A DNA stretch of 17,757 nucleotides from Pseudomonadota bacterium. GTDB lineage: Bacteria > Desulfobacterota > Syntrophobacteria > Syntrophobacterales > Syntrophobacteraceae. Numbering within the stretch: the first letter of the stretch is position 1; the number at the start of each line of letters is the position of its first letter. The stretch spans positions 1 to 17,757 of the forward strand of contig JAEZXS010000137.1 in NCBI GenBank assembly GCA_023442755.1, written 5' to 3'. The notes beneath the pieces were generated by a model. It searched no databases. It saw nothing but the letters and a program-made list of their open reading frames with translations, and was not told where the DNA came from. The position numbers were made by a program, and so were the translations under genes. This document shows positions 1-8,391 of this stretch, piece after piece.

Positions 1-792
1 GCGCAGGTCCCTCTCATAAGCTGCGCTGCAGGAATCAAGATAACCGAACCGGTAAAGCCCCTGGTGTTCAAGACGGCCCAGAACGACGCCCTGGCCGTTG
101 CGGCCATCTACAGGCACATGCAGGGGAAGAACATCAAGCGGATCGGGATAATTTCGGTGGAAAACGCATACGGCGAGAGCGGCAGGGAACAGCTCACCGC
201 GCAGGCTCCCAAGTTCGGCATCCAGATTGCCCAAGCTGAGACTTTCGGCGCCAAAGACACCGACATGACCGCTCAGCTCGCAAAAATCCGCGCCGCCCAG
301 CCCGAAGCGATCGTATGCTGGGGAACGAATCCCGGGCCCGCGGTGATCGCCAGGAATGCAGTCCAGCTCAATATGAAGATCCCGCTCTACCAAAGCCACG
401 GGGTGGCTTCGCCGAAGTTCATCGAACTGGCGGAAAAAGCAGCCGAAGGCATCCTGCTGCCCACGGGTAAGATACTCGTTGCCGATCAGCTCCCGGATTC
501 CGATCCGCAGAAGGCGGTTCTCAAAAGCTACATTGCCGAGTTCGAGAAGCGCTACTCCATGCCGGTTTCCGGCTTCGGCGGGTATGCCTATGACGGGATT
601 TCCCTCCTGGCAGAAGCGCTCAAAGGCACGGAGGGCGACAGGAAAAAGCTGGCCGAGAACCTGGAGAAGATCAAGGGCCACGTCGGGATAACCGGCACCT
701 TCACCTTCTCCCCCCAGGACCATAACGGACTTGGGGAGGACGCCTTCGTCATGGTGGAGATCAAAGACGGAAAGTGGCGCCTGCTGCAGTAA
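1..792 (+). CDS. ABC transporter substrate-binding protein, LivK-like (5' partial)
   Basis: The frame is open from base 1 and ends at a TAA at 790-792, so this is the C-terminal 263 residues of a protein whose start lies outside the window. The GTG at 64 is internal: the codons before it already read as the typical family stretch VPLISCAAG...EPVKPLVFKT. It is a type I periplasmic-binding fold of the Leu/Ile/Val-binding family (Peripla_BP_6). Such proteins capture amino acids or similar solutes in the periplasm and deliver them to LivH/LivM. Visible family features are the KRIGIISVENAYGESGRE segment and the GFGGYAYDGISLLAEAL segment near the C-terminus. The livHMGF genes follow on the same strand after a repeat-rich gap of 440 bp. 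The ligand cannot be told from sequence: this family also binds aromatic acids, amides and short-chain compounds. The signal peptide is not visible. Confidence 0.9.
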   Translation, partial: AQVPLISCAAGIKITEPVKPLVFKTAQNDALAVAAIYRHMQGKNIKRIGIISVENAYGESGREQLTAQAPKFGIQIAQAETFGAKDTDMTAQLAKIRAAQPEAIVCWGTNPGPAVIARNAVQLNMKIPLYQSHGVASPKFIELAEKAAEGILLPTGKILVADQLPDSDPQKAVLKSYIAEFEKRYSMPVSGFGGYAYDGISLLAEALKGTEGDRKKLAENLEKIKGHVGITGTFTFSPQDHNGLGEDAFVMVEIKDGKWRLLQ

Positions 793-817
793 GGCGCCAA
801 TGTCAACAGGAGGCAAC

Positions 818-844
818 CTGTGGGAGAGGCTTGCAGCCTCGATG
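818..844 (+). repeat. REP-like hairpin, copy A
   Basis: The palindrome GAGGC-ttgca-GCCTC is flanked by TGTGGGA on the left and GATG on the right. On the opposite strand it is nearly identical to copy E at 12925-12949. The difference in the stem is one paired change (A-T here, C-G there), which keeps the hairpin. It lies just after the substrate-binding protein gene. Confidence 0.65.
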
Positions 845-855
845 CCTTCAAAAAC

Positions 856-878
856 CATCGAGGCAGAAAGCCTCTCAG
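856..878 (-). repeat. REP-like hairpin, copy B
   Basis: CATC followed by GAGGC-agaaa-GCCTC and TCAG. It has the same stem as copy A but lies in inverted orientation, 11 bp away, with loop AGAAA instead of TGCAA. A and B therefore form a head-to-head REP pair, as in REPIN or BIME units. Confidence 0.6.
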
Positions 879-908
879 ATTGATGACAAACTCTAAAATC
901 ATCGTGAT

Positions 909-1004
909 CGTCATTCCGGCGAAAGCCGGAACCTAGTGTTTTCGAGCACTTCTGGGCCCCGATGCCTGCCCCGGACCTGATCCGGGGCAGGCATCGGGGT
1001 GACG
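909..1004. repeat. Palindromic intergenic repeat, family 2, copy 1
   Basis: It begins CGTCATTCCGGCGAAAGCC and ends CGGGGTGACG. The left half is a hairpin, TTCCGGC-gaaa-GCCGGAA. The right half is a perfect 19-bp stem (957-975 with 981-999) around a 5-nt loop. The outline (CGTCATTCC...GGGGTGACG) matches a repeat type common between genes in many proteobacteria. Copy 2 is at 2152-2228. Confidence 0.7.
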
Positions 1005-1028
1005 GATTGGGGGCTTTTTCAACAGTCT

Positions 1029-1053
1029 GCGAGGCAGAAAGCCTCTCCCACAG
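1029..1053 (-). repeat. REP-like hairpin, copy C
   Basis: GAGGC-agaaa-GCCTC at 1031-1045, followed by TCCCACAG. It shares its loop with copy B and its CTCCCACAG tail with the reverse strand of copy A. Apart from the repeats A-C and the family 2 element, the 440-bp gap 793-1232 shows no gene. The stretch 1054-1232 holds nothing I can identify, and the livH ribosome site is weak. Confidence 0.6.
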
Positions 1054-1232
1054 TTTTCTATGATTGCAGCTTTCAGGCGGACAACCCGGAGCGGTTGACT
1101 GCAGCGTATATAACGAAGCACTTTCAGGGTTGAATCCTTCCCCTCCTGTTCCCTGCGCAAACCCCGTGCTTCCTGGAAAACCGCACACCAATATTCCTCA
1201 AACCCGGCAAACGGGAACGAAGTCGGACAGGT

Positions 1233-2108
1233 ATGCAGGAACTTCTTCAATATCTTTTTTCCGGAATAACCAACGGCGCGGTTTATGCCGTGATCGCGCT
1301 CGGCTTTTCGATGCTCTACAGCAGCACGGGGCTGATCAATTTCGCCCACGGCGAGTTCGTCATGGTGGGGGCCCTCAGCCTGGTATCGCTTTGGAAAGGC
1401 CTGAAAATCCCGCTTCCTGCCGCATTTGCCGGAGCGGTCGCCCTCACGGCGACCGGCGGCCTGCTGCTCGAGCGCTTTGCCCTGAGAAAGGTCCGAAAAC
1501 CGCACCCGATTGTCCTGGTGATCATCACCGTCGGGGCTTCCATCCTGATACGGGGGATCGGCATGCTGGGCTGGGGCAAGGATTCGCACAGCGCACCGCC
1601 CTTTTCGAGCCATGCTCCCGTAGAAGTGGCCGGGGCGACCCTGCTGCCCCAGAGTCTCTGGATACTTGCCATCACCCTGCTCGTCGTTTGCGGGCTGCAC
1701 CTGTTCCATAAAAAGTTTCTTACGGGGAGGGCGATGCTTGCCTGCGCGATAAGCAGGAAGGCGGCCTCTATCGTGGGCATCCCGACCGACAGGATGGTGC
1801 TGCTGGCCTTTGCCATGAGCGCGGCCATGGGGGGAATCGGCGGCGTTCTGATCGCCCCGATCAGCATGAGCAGCTTCGATATGGGGATGAACCTGGGGCT
1901 GAAGGGCTTCTGCGCCGCGATGATCGGGGGGCTGGGCAGTTCCTGGGGAGCCATCGTGGGAGGGCTTCTCCTCGGGATACTCGAAGCGCTCGGCGTCGGT
2001 TTTCTCTCTTCCGGCCTGAAGGATGCCGCCGCGTTCGTTTTGCTGCTGCTGATTCTCTACTTTCGCCCGACGGGCATTCTGGGCACCGCATCCGTGCAGA
2101 GGTTTTAA
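1233..2108 (+). CDS. livH: Branched-chain amino acid ABC transporter permease LivH
   Basis: Integral membrane permease of 291 residues, one half of the LivHM channel in the inner membrane. The N-terminus carries the family signature around residues 33-47 (GLINFAHGEFVMVGA). The cytoplasmic coupling segment lies near residues 169-190 (ACAISRKAASIVGIPTDR) and is followed by glycine-rich hydrophobic helices. The protein is hydrophobic throughout, and its length is normal for LivH. The ATG at 1233 is chosen because the signature begins about 30 residues later, as usual; only a weak GGACAG lies upstream. LivM follows after a 194-bp gap containing repeats, so the order livK-H-M-G-F is kept. The substrate may be branched-chain amino acids or another compound taken up by this transporter class. 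Confidence 0.93.
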   Translation: MQELLQYLFSGITNGAVYAVIALGFSMLYSSTGLINFAHGEFVMVGALSLVSLWKGLKIPLPAAFAGAVALTATGGLLLERFALRKVRKPHPIVLVIITVGASILIRGIGMLGWGKDSHSAPPFSSHAPVEVAGATLLPQSLWILAITLLVVCGLHLFHKKFLTGRAMLACAISRKAASIVGIPTDRMVLLAFAMSAAMGGIGGVLIAPISMSSFDMGMNLGLKGFCAAMIGGLGSSWGAIVGGLLLGILEALGVGFLSSGLKDAAAFVLLLLILYFRPTGILGTASVQRF

Positions 2109-2117
2109 TCGCGCGGA

Positions 2118-2144
2118 CCTGTGAGAGAGGCTCCCAGGCTCGAT
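2118..2144 (+). repeat. REP-like hairpin, copy D (degenerate)
   Basis: CTGTGAGAGAGGCT followed by CCCAGGCTCGAT. It keeps the flanks of copy A (CTGTG on the left, CTCGAT on the right) but the stem has decayed. It lies 10 bp after the livH stop and directly before the second family 2 repeat, the same order as at 818-1004. Confidence 0.45.
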
Positions 2145-2151
2145 CGCAGTT

Positions 2152-2228
2152 CGTCGTTCCGGCGAACGCCGGAATCCAGCGTTTGTTATAGTCAAAACGA
2201 CTGGGCCCCGGCTTTCGCCGGGGTGACG
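2152..2228. repeat. Palindromic intergenic repeat, family 2, copy 2
   Basis: It begins CGTCGTTCCGGCGAACGCC and ends GGGGTGACG. The left hairpin is TTCCGGCG-aa-CGCCGGAA and the right hairpin is CCCCGGC-tttc-GCCGGGG. Compared with copy 1, the outer motif is kept while stem and spacer differ. It fills most of the livH-livM gap. Confidence 0.7.
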
Positions 2229-3197
2229 AGTCTGTGTCGTGTGCACGCATTCAAATGCTGGTTTTTTTTACGGTAAACTCTTGATCGTTACGGAAGAAAC
2301 GCATGCGATACCTCATACTCGCTCTTGCCGTCTGCGCCGCGGGCCTGGGGCTGCACAGCCCTTACCTGCTCCAGCTCCTGACCTTCGTCGGCATCCAGAC
2401 CCTGCTCGCGCTCGGCCTGAACATGCTGATGGGCTATGCGGGGCAGATTTCCCTGGGACATGCCGCTTTCTACGGCCTGGGAGCCTACACGAGCGGCATC
2501 CTGACAGCGCACTGCCACTGGTCGCCGTGGCTTGCCCTGCCGGCGGCCGTGCTTCTTACCGCCGTGGCCGCTTTCCTCATCGCCCTTCCGCTCCTGGAAC
2601 TGAGCGGCTTTTACCTGGGCATGGGAACACTAGGGTTCGGCATGATCGGCTTCGTCGTTTTCCGCCAGTGGAGCAGCCTGACGGGAGGGGACTCGGGCCT
2701 GGTCGGAATCCCTTCGCTGGAGATCGGCCGCCTCTCCTTTTCTCCCGCGAAAAACTACTTCTTCCTGGTATGGGCAGTTGCCATTCTGGCAATCTTTCTC
2801 TGCGAGAGGCTCATCCGATCACGGATAGGACGGGCGCTGCGCGCGATTCACGACAGTGAGCGCGCTGCTTCCTCGATGGGAGTCGATACCGGGCGCCTCA
2901 AGGTCCACGTATTTGTTTTCAGCGCAGTGCTCGCCGCGGTCGCAGGCTTTCTCTACACGCACCTCGTCGGGTTTATCAGCCCGAGTTCGTTCGATTTTCT
3001 CGTATCGGTGCGCATCGTGACAATGGTGGTCATCGGCGGAATGGCAAGCGTCTGGGGGGCGCTGCTGGGCGCGGCCGTCCTGACGGTCCTGCCCGAGACC
3101 CTCACCGTCTTCACCGAATACGAGATGATCGTCTACGGCACGGTTCTGATCGTCATCATGATTCTTTTACCTCAAGGCTTGTTCAGGGGGATTCTGG

Positions 3198-4003
<806 letters not shown>

Positions 4004-4007
<4 letters not shown>

Positions 4008-4729
4008 TGCTTGCGCTCCGCAATCTGAAGTGCCGGTATGGAAGCGTTCCGGCAGTAAATGGAATCTCCGTCAAAGTGAATTCCGGAGAACTGGTTGCCC
4101 TCGTCGGGGCGAACGGGGCGGGGAAGAGCACTCTGCTCCAGGCAGTATGCGGCTTCATTCTCGATTGGGAGGGTGAGATCGAGTTCGAAGGGGCTTCGCT
4201 GCGGGGGCTTGCGCCGGATCGCATAGTCGCGAAGGGAATAAGCCTCGTCCCGGAGGGGCGTTTTCTTTTCCCTCCCCTGAGCGTGCGGGAAAACCTCGAA
4301 CTGGGGGCATACGTCCGCTCTCGCAAAAGAGACAAGGCAATCGCCGAAGATCTCGACCGGGTGCTTGAGATCTTCCCCATCCTGAAACAGCGAATCGGAC
4401 AGCAGGCGGGGACCCTGTCGGGAGGCGAGCAGCAGATGCTGGCAATCGGGCGCGCCCTCATGGCCCGCCCCCGGCTGCTTCTCCTGGATGAGCCCTGCAT
4501 GGGGCTGGCCCCCCTGCTGGTGCAGGTTATCCTGGAAACCCTCGTCCGCCTGAGGGAACTCGGAATCACCATCCTCCTGATCGAACAGAACGCACGGGCC
4601 GCTCTCGGCATAGCCAACCGCGGCTACGTCCTCGAAAACGGCAGGATAAAGCTTGAGGGCCCTGCCAGGGTGCTTCTTGCAGATCGTGAGGTCAGGCAGG
4701 CATATCTGGGCAGAGAGCGCAGAGTTTAG
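4004..4729 (+). CDS. livF: Branched-chain amino acid ABC transporter ATP-binding protein LivF
   Basis: Second ATPase of the Liv transporter, 241 residues, normal length. Walker A is GANGAGKST (35-43), the signature LSGGEQQ (138-144) and Walker B LLLLDE (158-163). The segment IEQNARAALGIANRGYVLENG is typical of LivF, which has Gln (EQN) where most ABC ATPases have the switch His. The start is the first ATG of an ATGATG and overlaps the livG stop by four bases, so the two are translationally coupled. It ends the liv cluster; no clear hairpin terminator follows, only a short AT-rich stretch. Confidence 0.93.
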
Positions 4730-4745
4730 GCAGGAGCGAATTTTA

Positions 4746-4774
4746 TTAACAAATCGAAATTCCGGCATTAAAAG
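4746..4774 (+). promoter_or_regulatory. Candidate sigma70 promoter for the sensor kinase
   Basis: TTAACA (4746-4751) and TAAAAG (4769-4774) are separated by 17 bases, in the AT-rich stretch between livF and the kinase. The -35 box matches consensus at five of six positions and the -10 at four. Predicted by eye only. Confidence 0.35.
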
Positions 4775-4897
4775 ATATTTTCCCGTACATGCCCGCCGGC
4801 ATCTTATCCGGCCGTCTTCTTGAAAAAGCCCGGGGCAAATATTACAAATCAAGGGAATGCCCTTTTCGGTCCGATATCTTTGCCACATGGAGGATAT

Positions 4898-6664
4898 TTG
4901 AAAGAGGTCTTCCACAAGCCGGGTGTTTCCAATTTCAGGAGCGCCCTCAAGATAGCGCTGATTTACGCTATAATCGGTGTGGCATGGGTTGCCTTCTCCG
5001 ACCTCGCGCTCGAACGCATATTCGGCAACACGCGCGCGGGCCTCTGGGCGGGTACGCTCAAGGGATGGTTCTTCGTCCTGTTCACGACCGTGTTCATGTA
5101 CTCCTGCATCAAATCCACGATAGATTCCATACGCAAATCCGAGGAAGCACTCCGGGAACACCAGAGGGTGCTTTCGACCCTTTTCGGAAATCTGCCCGGC
5201 ATGGCATACCGGTGCAAGGCCGATCCGGAGTGTACCCTGGAATTCGTGAGCGCCGGGGCGATGGACCTCACGGGGTATTCGCCCGGCGAACTGACGCATA
5301 AGCAGAAAATAGACGATCTCATAGTGGAAGAAGACAGAGATGAGGTCCGGAAGGGCCGGCAGAGCGAACTGGCCGAGGGGCGCCCCTTCCGGTTCACCTA
5401 TCGTATACGGGATGCCGAGGGCAGGATCAAGTGGGTGTGGGAGCGGGCTCGCGGCGTGTACTCCGACACCGGAAGCCTGTTTGCCGTGGAAGGTTTCGTC
5501 ACGGACGTGACCGAGCGCAAGGAAGCGGAGGAGGCCTTGCGGCGGTCGGAGGAAATATACAGGGCACTTGTCGAAGGCACCTCGGACGCCATCCTGATGG
5601 TGGATACGGACAGGGTCATCGTCTCCGTAAACAGGGCTTTTACCGAACTTTTCGACTATACGCGGGAGGAACTCGAAGGCGTATCCGTTCGCATCATTCA
5701 CCCATCCGACGAAAGCTTCAGAAATTTCGGCAAATATGCCTACCCTGCCTTGGAGCGGGCATCGATCAACATCGAGTGGGAGCTGAAGAAGAAAGACGGG
5801 ACCATTTTCCCGATAGAAGGAACTTATTCGATCATCAGGGGCTCGGACGGGAGGCCGAGCGGCCACGTGGGCATCATTCGCGACATCACGGGGCGCAAAA
5901 AAGCGGAACGGGAATTGTCCGAGTACAGGGAGCACCTGGAAGAAATGGTGCGCGACCGCACCCGGCAGCTCGAAGAAGCACAGAAAGCCCTGGTTCAGAA
6001 GGAAAAGCTAAAAACGCTGGGAGCCATTGCCGCGGAGGTGGCCCACGAGATCCGGAACCCCCTGGTTTCGATCGGAGGCTTTGCGCGGCGCCTCCAGAAA
6101 AAACACCCGGAATCGCACGAAGCGGAGATCATACTCCAGGAGGCACGCCGGCTCGAGGAGAAGCTGAACCGGATCAGCAACTATCTGCGACCCGTGGAGC
6201 TGAAGATCCGCGAATGCCACGTCAATTCCATCCTGTCCGAAACCATCGCCCTGCTCTCCCCCGAACTGGAGAAGGAGCAGGTGGCGCTGCGGCTGGAACT
6301 CTATCCGGAACTGCCGACCGCGCACGTCGACCCGGACGTCCTGGCCCAGGTGTTTGTCACCGTGCTCCGAAGCGCGGTAAAATCGATGGCGGACAAAAAA
6401 GAACTCGCCGTCAAGACCTATGACCGCAACGATTCGATCTACGTGGAGATCATGAACCCGGTAACCGGGAAGAAGATAAAAGACCCTGAACTCATGCTGC
6501 TGCCCTTCGACCAAGACGACCCGGGCGGAAACATTTCCTCGAGCTTCAAGCTGCTCAAAGGAATGGGGGGAGTGCTTTCGTTCAGCCGGAGCGGCGCCTG
6601 GGATATTTTCACGATCTCGCTGGAAAAGTGCAGCAACCCCGATCACGGCCCCTTCAGCTCTTGA
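4898..6664 (+). CDS. Membrane PAS sensor histidine kinase with degenerate ATP-binding domain
   Basis: With the TTG at 4898 the protein has 588 residues. A GGAGG lies four bases upstream, and the first helix then begins near residue 17. An earlier in-frame TTG at 4820 has no ribosome site. Order of parts: two membrane helices (about 17-36 and 56-72), PAS 1 (about 85-205), PAS 2 (about 218-335), a coiled coil (336-370), and a HisKA domain with H-box AAEVAHEIRNPL and the phospho-acceptor His383. The remaining 140 residues occupy the place of the HATPase domain. I cannot find the N-box Asn (the region reads VFVTVLRSAVKSM), a DxGxG motif or a GxGL motif. The protein may thus accept or relay phosphate rather than bind ATP. 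No response regulator is next to it. It converges on iorB. The signal sensed is unknown. Confidence 0.85.
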   Translation: MKEVFHKPGVSNFRSALKIALIYAIIGVAWVAFSDLALERIFGNTRAGLWAGTLKGWFFVLFTTVFMYSCIKSTIDSIRKSEEALREHQRVLSTLFGNLPGMAYRCKADPECTLEFVSAGAMDLTGYSPGELTHKQKIDDLIVEEDRDEVRKGRQSELAEGRPFRFTYRIRDAEGRIKWVWERARGVYSDTGSLFAVEGFVTDVTERKEAEEALRRSEEIYRALVEGTSDAILMVDTDRVIVSVNRAFTELFDYTREELEGVSVRIIHPSDESFRNFGKYAYPALERASINIEWELKKKDGTIFPIEGTYSIIRGSDGRPSGHVGIIRDITGRKKAERELSEYREHLEEMVRDRTRQLEEAQKALVQKEKLKTLGAIAAEVAHEIRNPLVSIGGFARRLQKKHPESHEAEIILQEARRLEEKLNRISNYLRPVELKIRECHVNSILSETIALLSPELEKEQVALRLELYPELPTAHVDPDVLAQVFVTVLRSAVKSMADKKELAVKTYDRNDSIYVEIMNPVTGKKIKDPELMLLPFDQDDPGGNISSSFKLLKGMGGVLSFSRSGAWDIFTISLEKCSNPDHGPFSS

Positions 6665-6708
6665 AAACAACAAGGTCGAATAAGCCCAATTATGACCTTG
6701 TTGTTTTT
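6664..6708. terminator. Shared bidirectional terminator between the kinase and iorB
   Basis: AAAACAACAAGGTC (6664-6677) pairs perfectly with GACCTTGTTGTTTT (6694-6707) around a 16-base loop. A T-run follows on the plus strand and an equivalent one on the minus strand. The hairpin begins at the kinase stop codon and ends inside the iorB stop codon, so it serves both converging genes. Confidence 0.85.
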
Positions 6709-7246
6709 AATACCACGTCGCCTGGGCAACCCCTGCCCTGAAGGCGCGAAGCGACATCTCAAGCCGTTTGCCTCCATAACCTTCGAGTGTCGATTCTATG
6801 GCTTCCTGCCCACAGAAGAGCTTGCCGGACGCGGCGGCAAAGCCCAGCAGGACGAGGTTTGCCGAAACCGGCGAATTGAGGTCGGATGCGATTGCGGAGG
6901 CGTCGAGCGCATGCGTGCCGGGGACCTTCGCAGTGCAGTTGCTGAAGGTCAGTCCGTCGGGACTGAGGAAATGCCCGTGCACCAGCGAGGCCTCGGGGTG
7001 CAAGGCCAGAAGTATGTCAGCATGGCCGGGGCGGATGAGAGGGCTGACGAGGGCCTGTCCGGACTCCTTCGAAGCCACTTTGAGGTGGCTGATTACGTTT
7101 CCGCCTCTCTGCGCCATCCCGTGCGTTTCGGATATCAGGACGGAGCAACCCGCGTTGAGGGCCGAATCCGCTAGCAGCCGGGTAACGAAAAGAACTCCCT
7201 GGCCTCCCAGACCGCTGATGATGATCTGCTGTATTCCCTTGCTCAT
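6707..7246 (-). CDS. iorB: Indolepyruvate ferredoxin oxidoreductase beta subunit IorB (2-oxoacid oxidoreductase gamma-domain)
   Basis: Protein of 179 residues of the pyruvate/ketoisovalerate oxidoreductase gamma family. Motifs are SGLGGQG at 11-17 and ETHGMAQRGG at 40-49, both typical of IorB. With IorA, which carries thiamine diphosphate and Fe-S clusters, the enzyme oxidises aryl pyruvates from aromatic amino acids to aryl-acyl-CoA and reduces ferredoxin. It acts in the cytoplasm. The ATG at 7246 has a GGAAG about five bases before it. The length fits a stand-alone IorB. No iorA is beside it: the upstream gene is a lytic transglycosylase, 44 bp away in the same direction, so the two may be co-transcribed. 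A different 2-oxoacid substrate is possible. Confidence 0.85.
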   Translation of the reverse strand: MSKGIQQIIISGLGGQGVLFVTRLLADSALNAGCSVLISETHGMAQRGGNVISHLKVASKESGQALVSPLIRPGHADILLALHPEASLVHGHFLSPDGLTFSNCTAKVPGTHALDASAIASDLNSPVSANLVLLGFAAASGKLFCGQEAIESTLEGYGGKRLEMSLRAFRAGVAQATWY

Positions 7247-7290
7247 TCTTCCAAGTCTTTCATCCAGAAGTAATCGTTTGCGGCGCCCCG

Positions 7291-8199
7291 CTACAGCGCG
7301 CCGTCACCCTTCAGCCTGTCGGCTATTCCAAGAATGGTGCGAACGTAGGGCTTGCTGTGATTGTATGTCCAGATAACCTGTTCCTGGTCCAGGGGAAACC
7401 TTGCCTGGCACCAGCCGTGTCCCTTCAGGTAATTGGCCGTGCTGAAAATCGCGTCTTCAGGATTGAATAGATCGATCCTTCCGTCGGCGTTTCCATCCGC
7501 TCCGTACTCCACGAGGCTGCTCGGCAGGAATTGCGGCCACCCGAAAGCGCCCATGACGGAGCCATGAAAAGAATCGAGCCTTATTCCGTTTGCATTCGAC
7601 CATTGTATCAGGGCCGACAATTCCTTGTAGGCCCAGGCTGACCGGTCGAGCAGCTTGCGGTCGAAAGCTTCGCGGCCCAGTCTTTCGCGGTCCTGCGGAG
7701 CGAGCAGCTTCCAGATGCGGTCGCGGTTGGCTTTCCAGTCCATCACGGCAAAGGTGGTAAAAACCGCCAGGGTGGAGGTGTTGCCGGTGTACGAACCGAA
7801 ATGGGTTTCCACCAGGAGGATGGCTGCTATCACCCCGGGTTCGACCCCGTAGACCTTTTGCGCTCTTCGGAACGAATCCCGGTGCATTGATATGAAGCGG
7901 CGAGCCTTTGTAATCTCGGAGGGCTCGAGAAACTGATCGTAATTGAGCTGGCTTTCACGCATGCGGAATGTCTTGGAAACGAGGTTGTACATGGGGGGCG
8001 GGACCGCCTGGAAGACCTTCTGGACCTGGGGTCGGGAAAAGCCGTCGTCCACGAGCTTTTGCTTCAGTCCGGCATAGGCATCTTCGGCCAGGACCGTGCG
8101 CGCTCCCGCAAGGAGCAGCAGCAAGAAGACCGCCACTGCCGGTAAAATGAAAGTTCGGCTTTTCTTTCCGATCGGAGTGATTATTTTGCACATGCTCAA
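7291..8199 (-). CDS. mltB: Lytic murein transglycosylase, MltB family
   Basis: Periplasmic enzyme of 302 residues that cleaves peptidoglycan to 1,6-anhydromuramyl products. A signal peptide is visible: basic start, a leucine-rich core at about 18-31, and a likely cut after VLA (residue 38). There is no lipobox Cys there, so it is probably soluble, unlike E. coli MltB. The SLT_2 domain follows; the catalytic Glu is Glu131 in ILLVETHFGSYTGN. An EF-hand-like loop, DGNADGRID, lies before LFNPEDAIFS, as in Slt35. The start may be TTG at 8199 or ATG at 8193; a GAGAGG lies upstream, closer to the TTG. The peptidoglycan-binding domain found in some members is absent. It is divergent from the GTPase gene and precedes iorB. 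Confidence 0.9.
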   Translation of the reverse strand: MSMCKIITPIGKKSRTFILPAVAVFLLLLLAGARTVLAEDAYAGLKQKLVDDGFSRPQVQKVFQAVPPPMYNLVSKTFRMRESQLNYDQFLEPSEITKARRFISMHRDSFRRAQKVYGVEPGVIAAILLVETHFGSYTGNTSTLAVFTTFAVMDWKANRDRIWKLLAPQDRERLGREAFDRKLLDRSAWAYKELSALIQWSNANGIRLDSFHGSVMGAFGWPQFLPSSLVEYGADGNADGRIDLFNPEDAIFSTANYLKGHGWCQARFPLDQEQVIWTYNHSKPYVRTILGIADRLKGDGAL

Positions 8200-8238
8200 A
8201 ACCGCCTCTCAACATTCGAATTTTTGTCTAATTTTGTC

Positions 8239-8267
8239 TTGCGATTTCATGGGGTGTTCATTATAGG
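8239..8267 (+). promoter_or_regulatory. Candidate sigma70 promoter for the dynamin-like GTPase
   Basis: TTGCGA (8239-8244) and TATAGG (8262-8267) with a 17-base spacer, each matching consensus at four of six positions. It would give a leader of roughly 120 nt before the ATG at 8392, with the hairpin at 8335-8368 inside it. Confidence 0.35.
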
Positions 8268-8334
8268 TTATCTGCGTCTTCAAGGCAAACTGAGGCGGCA
8301 CATTCAATACTGCACTTGCTCTGGGAAATCCTCG

Positions 8335-8368
8335 ACTCCTGCTGTCCCAAAACATGCAGGAGTTTTTT
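8335..8368 (+). terminator. Terminator-like hairpin (possible attenuator) in the GTPase leader
   Basis: ACTCCTGC (8335-8342) pairs perfectly with GCAGGAGT (8356-8363) around a 13-base loop, and the T-run extends to 8368. This is a good intrinsic-terminator shape, yet it sits only 23 bases before the GTPase start and no gene precedes it on this strand. It may be an attenuator or may end a short leader RNA. The right arm also contains an AGGAG placed six bases before an ATG at 8369 that opens a 25-codon frame (8369-8446). Confidence 0.6.
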
Positions 8369-8391
8369 ATGCTGCAACCGGCGGAGAAGTT

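Noticed and set aside
1095..1114. TTGACT followed by TATATAA, as a promoter for livH
   Set aside because: The boxes are only six bases apart, far from the needed 16-18, and no better partner is present.
933..2246. Open minus-strand frame of 437 codons over livH and the repeats
   Set aside because: It reads through both repeat elements and is antisense to a clear LivH; no domain is seen.
4820..4897. Longer N-terminus for the sensor kinase from the TTG at 4820
   Set aside because: There is no ribosome site there, while the TTG at 4898 has GGAGG and gives the usual short lead to the first membrane helix.
8224..8391. 56-residue N-terminal extension of the dynamin-like GTPase
   Set aside because: It would translate through the promoter candidate and the terminator hairpin, with no conserved sequence; the ATG at 8392 has a good ribosome site.
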